From: Siphonodentalium dalli
Taxonomy: Eukaryota; Mollusca; Scaphopoda; Gadilida; Siphonodentaliidae
Assembly: GCA_032622095.1 (NCBI GenBank)
Contig: CP136063.1
Location: 274,281,426-274,345,425, forward strand
DNA: 64,000 bases
Reading direction: 5' to 3'
Below the pieces are notes generated by a model. That model made no database searches. It had not been told where the DNA came from and worked only from the letters and a program-made list of their open reading frames with translations. Shown here in pieces: positions 59,322-64,000 of the stretch. Within the stretch, counting starts at the first letter, position 1. Every line of letters starts with the position of its first letter. Both the position numbers and the translations under genes were made by a program.

Positions 59322-61565
59322 ACTGATATCAAAACCCCGGAATTTCCAATTTGCTTTGTTAGCAAAAAGTTGAATCACTCTCAACGAAATTACAGTACTA
59401 CAGAGCGCGAAGCACTCGCCATATATGTATGTCTAAAGAAACTCAATTTCTATCTAGAAGGATCGGACGTAGAAATACGAACAGATCATTTACCCCTAGT
59501 TTCTATGTTTCAAAATACTCAGATGGCTAATAAACGTATTCAAAAATGGTTTATTGAAATTTCCGCATACAATCCAAAACTTACTTATATACAAGGGTCT
59601 GAAAATATCGCCGCTGACTTTTGTTCCCGGGTGGACCCGACAAACCAACAGAGTATGTCAGAGTGTTCAATGGAGAGCGAAGAGAAAACGCCATATGACA
59701 TAGCGATCAATGACGGATCACTAAACATATTAGATTCACAGAAAATAAAAAATTACGTCAAGACAATAGGTAAACAAAAAGCGCATACGTTGCCCGATAC
59801 TATATTAATTTCCGAAAATGAACAACTAAATGTACCTACCAATATCGAAGAAATGCAAAAAGACGACCATATTATATCAGACATAATTCGAAAATTAAAA
59901 TCCGATAAACCACCCGAAAATATAACAAAGCAATATATATTGAAAGACGGAATTCTATACTATATGTCTGTATTTAATGAGCAAGCATCAGAACGCATTT
60001 ATGTCCCGGAAAAGCTGACTAAGCAGATAATTTCTGAATATCATATTGTCGGTCATTATGGATCCCAACGAATGTACCATACCATACGTTTGCGATATTA
60101 TTGGCCACGAATGTTCCCAATGATAGTCAGTTTCGCCAACAATTGCCACATTTGTAAACAAAGAAATCAAAACACTGCCCGTATTCCAAATCAAATGACG
60201 GATATACCGAGCCGACCAGGGGAAATGATCGCGATAGATTTAATGGGAAAATTTAACCCACCCACAGCCAGCGGCAATTCCTACATTCTAACGGTCATAG
60301 ATTTATTCAGTTTACACAAAATGGCATATGCGCTTCCCACAAAACATGCCGAAGTGGTCGCTGAAAGACTTATGACTCAGTATTTCACCATATTTGGTTA
60401 TCCAGCCTGTCTGGTCTCAGATAATGGCAGTGGCGTATGCAGTGAGGTATTCAAAATAATATCTAACTACTATGTTATTCAGCATCGCAAGACCTCGTTC
60501 TATGCACCGTTCAGCAACGGGTCAAGTGAACGATCTCATCGCGACTACAATGGAATATTAGCCAAATTAACTGAGGGAAATCCAACATCATGGGACCTAT
60601 TCCTCAATTTCGCATCAGAAGCCATGAATTTTCATGTCTCAGCAACGACTCAATTTTCTCCATATTTTTTTACTTTCTGCAGACACCCCCAAATAAATAT
60701 TGACAAGATACTGACACCGCGTCAGAGATACACGGGTGAATGCCTCATTCAACAGTTACTAGAGAAGCAGCACTTCACATTTCAATTAGTTAAACAAAAT
60801 ATGAAACAAGTCAAGACGAAACGAAACGAAAACAGTAAAGGTAAAATACCGGAATTCCCCATAGGTTCCCAGGTCTATGTTAAGAATCACAGACAAACCT
60901 ATAAATTAGGTATGAAATATGATCCATTTTGGGTGATACTTAAACAAACAGGACCAGTTTCATATGTGATTCGTAATCAAATTACAGGCAGTTTATCTAA
61001 AAGTCATGCCAAACATTTAAAATTAGCGACGACTAAATGGCATACACCACAATTACAGGAGAACCAGAAAGTTCGAAAAAGCAGATTTGTATTCCCACAT
61101 AATTCATCAACACAAAGCACAGATGCCGACATATCGAGTGATAGTAACAATTCGGACACCGAAAAGGTGAACCATGAAACAGCCCCCTTAACACAGTTAA
61201 TACGACAAAACCGCGTCATCCGGGACGGATCGGATTCAAATGAACCAGTGCCCCTACCAGAAATGGCACATAAGTTAATAGCATCAAAACGCGAACACGA
61301 AAAACAATCATTTTCATCAACCGAACCATATAACCCTTATGAAATGCTAACTCAAAAGGATGAAGCAAGAATGTACAATGCTAGTTCATCAACCGAGCCA
61401 TACAATCCGTATGACATGTCAACCCAACAATTAGTACAACAAAACAAGCGTAAAAGCAAGTCCAGTTGCGATACATATAACATGTCAACCGAAAATTATG
61501 ATCCTTTCGATATAACCACTCAAACCGACAAAAATAGCACAGACGAACAGATCATGTCGATATAG
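59322..61565 (+). CDS. pol: RNase H remainder and integrase
   Basis: Same frame as the RT segment, after the TAA. Counting from 59370, RNase H continues with TERE (11-14) and RTDH (D39). Integrase has the zinc-binding H225-x3-H229-x29-C259-x2-C262, the catalytic D290, D351 and E387 (a classical D-35-E spacing), and a GPY/F-like GPVSYVIR (528-535). A C-terminal tail holds two SSTEPYNPY repeats and related PYNPYDMSTQ units. Apart from the upstream stop, all expected catalytic residues are present. The frame ends at TAG 61563-61565. Confidence 0.9.
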   Translation, partial: TDIKTPEFPICFVSKKLNHSQRNYSTTEREALAIYVCLKKLNFYLEGSDVEIRTDHLPLVSMFQNTQMANKRIQKWFIEISAYNPKLTYIQGSENIAADFCSRVDPTNQQSMSECSMESEEKTPYDIAINDGSLNILDSQKIKNYVKTIGKQKAHTLPDTILISENEQLNVPTNIEEMQKDDHIISDIIRKLKSDKPPENITKQYILKDGILYYMSVFNEQASERIYVPEKLTKQIISEYHIVGHYGSQRMYHTIRLRYYWPRMFPMIVSFANNCHICKQRNQNTARIPNQMTDIPSRPGEMIAIDLMGKFNPPTASGNSYILTVIDLFSLHKMAYALPTKHAEVVAERLMTQYFTIFGYPACLVSDNGSGVCSEVFKIISNYYVIQHRKTSFYAPFSNGSSERSHRDYNGILAKLTEGNPTSWDLFLNFASEAMNFHVSATTQFSPYFFTFCRHPQINIDKILTPRQRYTGECLIQQLLEKQHFTFQLVKQNMKQVKTKRNENSKGKIPEFPIGSQVYVKNHRQTYKLGMKYDPFWVILKQTGPVSYVIRNQITGSLSKSHAKHLKLATTKWHTPQLQENQKVRKSRFVFPHNSSTQSTDADISSDSNNSDTEKVNHETAPLTQLIRQNRVIRDGSDSNEPVPLPEMAHKLIASKREHEKQSFSSTEPYNPYEMLTQKDEARMYNASSSTEPYNPYDMSTQQLVQQNKRKSKSSCDTYNMSTENYDPFDITTQTDKNSTDEQIMSI

Positions 61566-63906
61566 GAAAATAAAATATGTAAACAACTACCATAATTAGA
61601 TAACATACATAATCATAAAAGCAACTAACCTCATAAACTCAACTCTATATCCAAAAGCACGAAACGAAAACAGCTCACACATGTATTAACTTTAACTGAA
61701 TAAAACTCAACAACTTAACTCCACTAAACAAACTGACAAAGTAAAAAATTACCAATTTCTAACAAAGACGACCAGATCTATACCGCGCGAAATGCAACGA
61801 ATATTATTGGACAATCTCCACCTATCATAAATAAATAGCACCCTGTCGTAAAAAGACACAATACAGAGAGAATTGTCATCGCGCAAAACCAGGACTGCCA
61901 GACCATGTGCAGTGCATGTAACACGATATGGCAATCACACACGCACCAAGTTGGTGACATATTTCTGTTCACCAACCCGCCCAGATGCACAAAATCGAGG
62001 CTTAATTAATTAAAGAAACCGATCTGAACTATACAAAGTGGGTTGGCCAATAATACAGAAATTTAACGCCATGTACCCGTCTATATCACGCACATGGCCC
62101 CCTCACAGCAAGGCAATATTTCATCTCCAGCAAGTTATCACCTGGCGGCCAACACGCTTTATTATCGCATCAATCAACAATTCGGGAGACGCGAATAACT
62201 TCGACCTCTTCAAATTTCAGGCGAATCGCATGCATTAATTTAAATGCTAAATCAAAGCAAGAAACATGAAGCATTTCCACTCATACAAGTTTAGATGCCA
62301 AGTTCATAATTTGTCAGACAGTTTTGCCTCATTAGCACTCAGATAATAGCATGTGACACGACGGACACATATACTAATTAAATGATTCACGCCCCATCTT
62401 CGGAATAATTATCACATACACCGAGTAGGCAATTACGTCATAATGAACCGTGTTAATCACCCCAACGATAAACCCATAATTTGATATCATTAACTTAATC
62501 AAGCGTAGTTACTACCCCGTGTTCAATCCAATGCAAAAGCGACGATTCAGGGCCTAAATCATCGCTAGTCCGGTCGGGTAAAATGCGGATCATAATATGG
62601 ATCCTGTACAGAAGTGCAATCAAATGTCTAATCAACTTTGATTCCACATAGATCAAATGAACTAGTATAGAGGCCAGGAAACGCATCTCAACACATACGC
62701 GTAACTACTCTTCATATAAATATATCATCATTCATTATACCCCCAAAGATAGCTTACCGGTTCAAGTTATCCAAATAATCACAATTATATACCGCTTGTA
62801 AAATATCTTAATCTCAATTGTCAAAATCGCCCCACGCTACATCGACAAATACAATTGTCACATGGCGGGGTATGACAATAACATAGGCTAAAATGATGGC
62901 CTACATTAAGGGACAAGCGCATATATATCAGTATATAACTTTAATTGTGATGTAGCAATGCCAAGCATCAATGATGACCGAATCAATCGATATTTTAACC
63001 GTACGCGCGCAATGTAAAACTTCAAACCCAAGTACCCAGTTGATATCGTACTCCAGTATAAATCATACGACATTATGTGAAAACAAATTTATTTCTATAT
63101 CAACCACAAATAAATATCACATGAATGCAAATGGCAGCCCATGTTCGAAGCAATCGCACAAATCCCAATATTTGTATATACAAAGCACGACTAACAACAG
63201 AACCTACACCCTCCCTCAATATTTAAACCAATTGAGTCCCACCCGAATCATTTTAATCATGTAACAGTTCTCCCGATTTTTTTTATTATCATACAATTTT
63301 AATCATTATTTTCCAACCCCATTTCCAAATCATTACAACCGAATGCCTCCAAAAATACAATCTTTGCAAACGCACATCTGATCGCAATAATGAAACAGTT
63401 TGTCCACAAGCCAGACAGCTACAAAAGGATCGACGTCAGGACGTCACAAGAGAACGCTCACATTCAAGGAAAAGACCTTACGAGCACGATGTCAATCCAG
63501 CGTTAATATCGACGAAGCGACGAAAGTCACATCACCCAAACCTCGTGACACAGGAACCGGAAGTGGACAGTAGCGCTCGCCAAATCAATGGAGCACATCC
63601 ATGAACTTTTGAACGAAGTATCGTTCACCCATTTATTGTTCAACCTACTTATGATTGTATTACATGTATTCCAATGATTTATATTGATAAATTATATTAT
63701 TACACTCATGTTATCTCATCATGCCAACTCTCCTTCAAAGAGTGGATAACCATAATCATCCAACCATAATGCAAAAGGCTTCAACATGTACATAAATATA
63801 TATATTCAATTGATACAATTTTTGCTGATGACCACACATCGTAACTTATATGCATACCGAAGTATCCAACCCTTAGATTTTAACACCAGTAGTCAAAATC
63901 TGAAAA
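61566..63906 (+). other. Long 3' region of the LTR element, no envelope recognised
   Basis: About 2.35 kb separate integrase from the 3' LTR. The largest frames (97 codons at 62971; an ATG-less frame of about 115 codons ending near 63604 with a basic SRKRPYEHDV stretch) match nothing I know. There is no signal peptide or membrane-anchor pattern typical of envelope proteins. Confidence 0.6.
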
Positions 63907-63920
63907 TAAGGGGGACCTTA
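63907..63920 (+). promoter_or_regulatory. Polypurine tract before 3' LTR
   Basis: The purine-rich AAAATAAGGGGGA ends a few bases before the LTR start at 63921 and would prime plus-strand synthesis. CCTTA separates it from TGTGG, a slightly longer gap than usual. Confidence 0.6.
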
Positions 63921-64000
63921 TGTGGAGTAATGATCCCTGATACATACTAAACATAGCTATCTTAACCGATGGGGGGAGACTGGAATATAATCGAACTATA
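63921..64000 (+). repeat. 3' LTR, first 80 bp
   Basis: Identical over 80 of 80 bases to 54549-54628. The rest lies beyond the window. Confidence 0.93.

Larger units (their letters stand above)
54549..64000 (+). mobile_element. Ty3/gypsy-type LTR retrotransposon, 3' LTR cut by window end
   Basis: The order LTR, gag, basic ORF, protease, RT, RNase H, integrase, untranslated region, LTR is that of a gypsy element. The first 80 bp of the two LTRs (54549-54628 and 63921-64000) are identical, so insertion is recent. Pro-pol is broken by TAA at 57361, a frame change between about 58173 and 58290, and TAA at 59319. No envelope gene was recognised in the 2.35 kb after integrase. I did not identify the primer-binding site. 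The target duplication cannot be tested because the right edge is outside the window. Confidence 0.93.

Noticed and set aside
1-64000. CRISPR array or bacterial features
   Set aside because: Tandem arrays have variable spacers derived from repeats, and the window is clearly eukaryotic (introns, THAP domain, LTR element).

Overview
The window is eukaryotic, AT-rich, gene-poor and packed with transposable elements. Introns with GT..AG borders, a THAP-domain transposase, MITE-like inverted-repeat elements, Helitron ends, a Ty3/gypsy-type LTR retrotransposon, and tandem-repeat elements carrying GACGGACGG tails all point to an invertebrate animal. The repeat style suggests a marine lophotrochozoan such as a mollusc, but this is inference and I cannot name the species. 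I found no convincing host gene, rRNA, tRNA or CRISPR array.

Layout. 0-4 kb: short tandem repeats and a TA-flanked MITE. 4.0-16.8 kb: a large inverted-repeat structure (outer arms of about 0.7 kb; inner arms with a perfect 37-bp match). It encloses a four-exon P-element/THAP9-like transposase (5227-9701, one frameshift), a satellite of about 58-bp units (9.67-10.7 kb) and a small MITE with perfect 9-bp target duplications. A tandem-repeat element has inserted into the right outer arm. 17.4-18.2 kb: an array built on GCTAAAGAGCGGT palindromes. 21.4-30.5 kb: several tandem-repeat elements and a TTAA-flanked DNA element. 31.5-34.2 kb: a field of GCGCTTAAGCGC palindromes. 35.3-47 kb: inverted-repeat MITEs, a non-autonomous hAT element with 8-bp duplications and two more copies of the tandem-repeat family called A here. 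48-54.5 kb: two Helitron-like elements and a TA-flanked pogo/Tigger-like element. 54.5-64.0 kb: a gypsy-type LTR retrotransposon (gag, an unknown basic ORF, protease, RT, RNase H, integrase) that runs out of the window 80 bp into its 3' LTR.

Main observation. At least four otherwise different repeat families (A, B, C, D) share one architecture. At one end is a short perfect hairpin followed by an inverted-repeat motif. The interior is tandem monomers of about 150-165 bp, usually followed by a GACGGACGG-like run. At the other end is a second hairpin, one arm of which is the complement of the inverted-repeat motif. Hairpin bases change in compensating pairs between copies. Read in reverse, this resembles Helentron/HINE/DINE elements (asymmetric terminal inverted repeats plus a 3' stem-loop), but the assignment is a hypothesis. 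The satellite next to the transposase also shows paired changes in a 6-bp stem.

The LTR element has a textbook -1 frameshift heptamer (T TTA AAC) at the gag end and 80/80 identity between the visible LTR parts, yet it carries two in-frame stops and a frame change in pro-pol.
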